Source of the DNA: Planctomycetaceae bacterium
GTDB taxonomy: Bacteria; Planctomycetota; Planctomycetia; Pirellulales; Thermoguttaceae
DNA length: 5,506 nucleotides
Direction: 5' to 3'
NCBI GenBank assembly: GCA_031257725.1
Contig: JAIROD010000268.1
Coordinates: 1-5,506, forward strand
A model generated the notes under the pieces. That model saw only the letters and a program-made list of their open reading frames with translations. It was not told the DNA's origin and did no database searches. How positions within the stretch are numbered: the stretch's first letter is position 1; every line of letters begins with the position of its first letter. The translations under genes were made by a program, and so were the position numbers. Below, in pieces: positions 5,180 through 5,506 of this stretch.

Positions 5180-5386
5180 ATGCCTAAAAAATCAGTAAAA
5201 AAATCTGCTAAAAAAGCCGTGAAAAAGTCGGTCAAAAAAGTTACCCGTAAAGTGGGGGCTGGTCGTCCGTCTGGTTCCGGTAAGTATGGGGGATGTGAGA
5301 CGAAAGTTATTCGAGTTCCCGTATTTCTTGAACGTGAAATACAGGAGTTCGCAATTCAAAAACTTAAGTCAGAAAAATCCAAATAA
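5180..5386 (+). CDS. Small lysine-rich putative DNA-binding protein
   Basis: This 68-residue basic protein has three parts. Residues 3-24 are a KKSV/KKSA/KKAV-type repeat tail like those of histone H1-like bacterial nucleoid proteins. Residues 26-37 (GAGRPSGSGKYG) contain a GRP tripeptide like the core of an AT-hook, which enters the minor groove of AT-rich DNA. Residues 41-60 (TKVIRVPVFLEREIQEFAIQ) read as a strand followed by a helix, as in ribbon-helix-helix proteins, but the second helix of that fold seems missing or very short. Binding DNA is therefore the likely role, as a nucleoid protein or small regulator; this is an inference from composition and motifs. The start is well supported by aaggag (5168-5173) six bases upstream, behind a strong promoter-like sequence. 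It appears to be a single-gene unit ended by the terminator at 5455-5476. Confidence 0.7.
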   Translation: MPKKSVKKSAKKAVKKSVKKVTRKVGAGRPSGSGKYGGCETKVIRVPVFLEREIQEFAIQKLKSEKSK

Positions 5387-5407
5387 GCAGATCGTTAAAC
5401 AAACAAT

Positions 5408-5448
5408 GCCGTCTGATGAATTATTTTGTAATATATTGATCAGACGGC
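5408..5448 (+). terminator. Hairpin downstream of the lysine-rich protein gene
   Basis: Perfect 10-base arms gccgtctgat (5408-5417) and atcagacggc (5439-5448) enclose a 21-base AT-rich loop, 21 bases after the stop codon. Only ttgttg follows, so it is a weak intrinsic terminator by itself. It may protect the 3' end or act with the terminator just downstream. Confidence 0.45.
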
Positions 5449-5454
5449 TTGTTG

Positions 5455-5476
5455 ATTCCGGCAATCGGAATTTTTT
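5455..5476 (+). terminator. Rho-independent terminator
   Basis: The stem attccg/cggaat with loop gcaat is followed directly by a run of six T on the plus strand (5471-5476). The stem is short (6 bp), but the U tract is placed as expected. It lies 68 bases after the stop of the lysine-rich protein gene and is the probable end of that transcript. Confidence 0.5.
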
Positions 5477-5506
5477 CTATTTTGTAGCAATTTCCCGCCT
5501 ATTGGG

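Overview
The window suggests a bacterium of moderate to low GC with spacious intergenic regions full of short palindromic repeats. A planctomycete or other PVC-type lineage is my best guess. It rests on two of the larger genes lacking a Shine-Dalgarno sequence and on the general look of the repeats and of the threonine synthase, so it is an inference, not a proof. No rRNA, tRNA, CRISPR array or transposase gene is visible.

Layout. On the left, a small minus-strand gene (54-314) encodes a highly charged 86-residue coiled-coil protein built on an 11-residue repeat. It is followed by a 760-base gene-free stretch (315-1074). From left to right that stretch holds an operator-like GATAAC/GTTATC palindrome (357-392), a near-palindromic repeat with CCTAAAGGGG cores (430-537), a complete MITE-like element with an 8-bp target duplication (570-735), a truncated end of the same family (750-789), T-rich DNA without recognisable signals (790-905), a fragment of a GTCCCGCTAG repeat (940-959), and a 92-bp AT-rich palindrome (967-1058) just beyond the stop codon of the next gene. 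Next is a minus-strand threonine synthase homologue (1075-2259). Its 299-base upstream region holds further copies of the same repeats, including a second full MITE copy in inverted orientation (2358-2517). Threonine synthase is therefore bracketed by an inverted pair of one mobile-element family.

The right half reads on the plus strand. A ClpB-type disaggregase gene (2559-4166) encodes the N domain, the first ATPase domain and the coiled-coil middle domain, then stops where the second ATPase domain should start. Thirty-eight bases later, behind a good ribosome binding site, lies a secreted 145-residue protein (4205-4642) made of 20-residue tyrosine-rich repeats. A second gene-free stretch (4643-5179) holds an imperfect hairpin (4677-4750), a diverged MITE terminus (4790-4811), a large palindromic repeat (4871-4984), about 115 bases of AT-rich DNA with nothing recognised (4985-5100), and a good sigma70-type promoter (5101-5128). 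That promoter serves a 68-residue lysine-rich, GRP-containing putative DNA-binding protein (5180-5386), which is followed by a hairpin and a terminator.

The genes do not form an obvious pathway. The clearest result is the non-autonomous mobile element: its GTAA termini and 8-bp target duplication match the IS66 family rules, and two of its copies frame threonine synthase. The other point of interest is the domain-exact ClpB truncation next to a secreted repeat protein. I did not find convincing evidence of a new multi-gene system.
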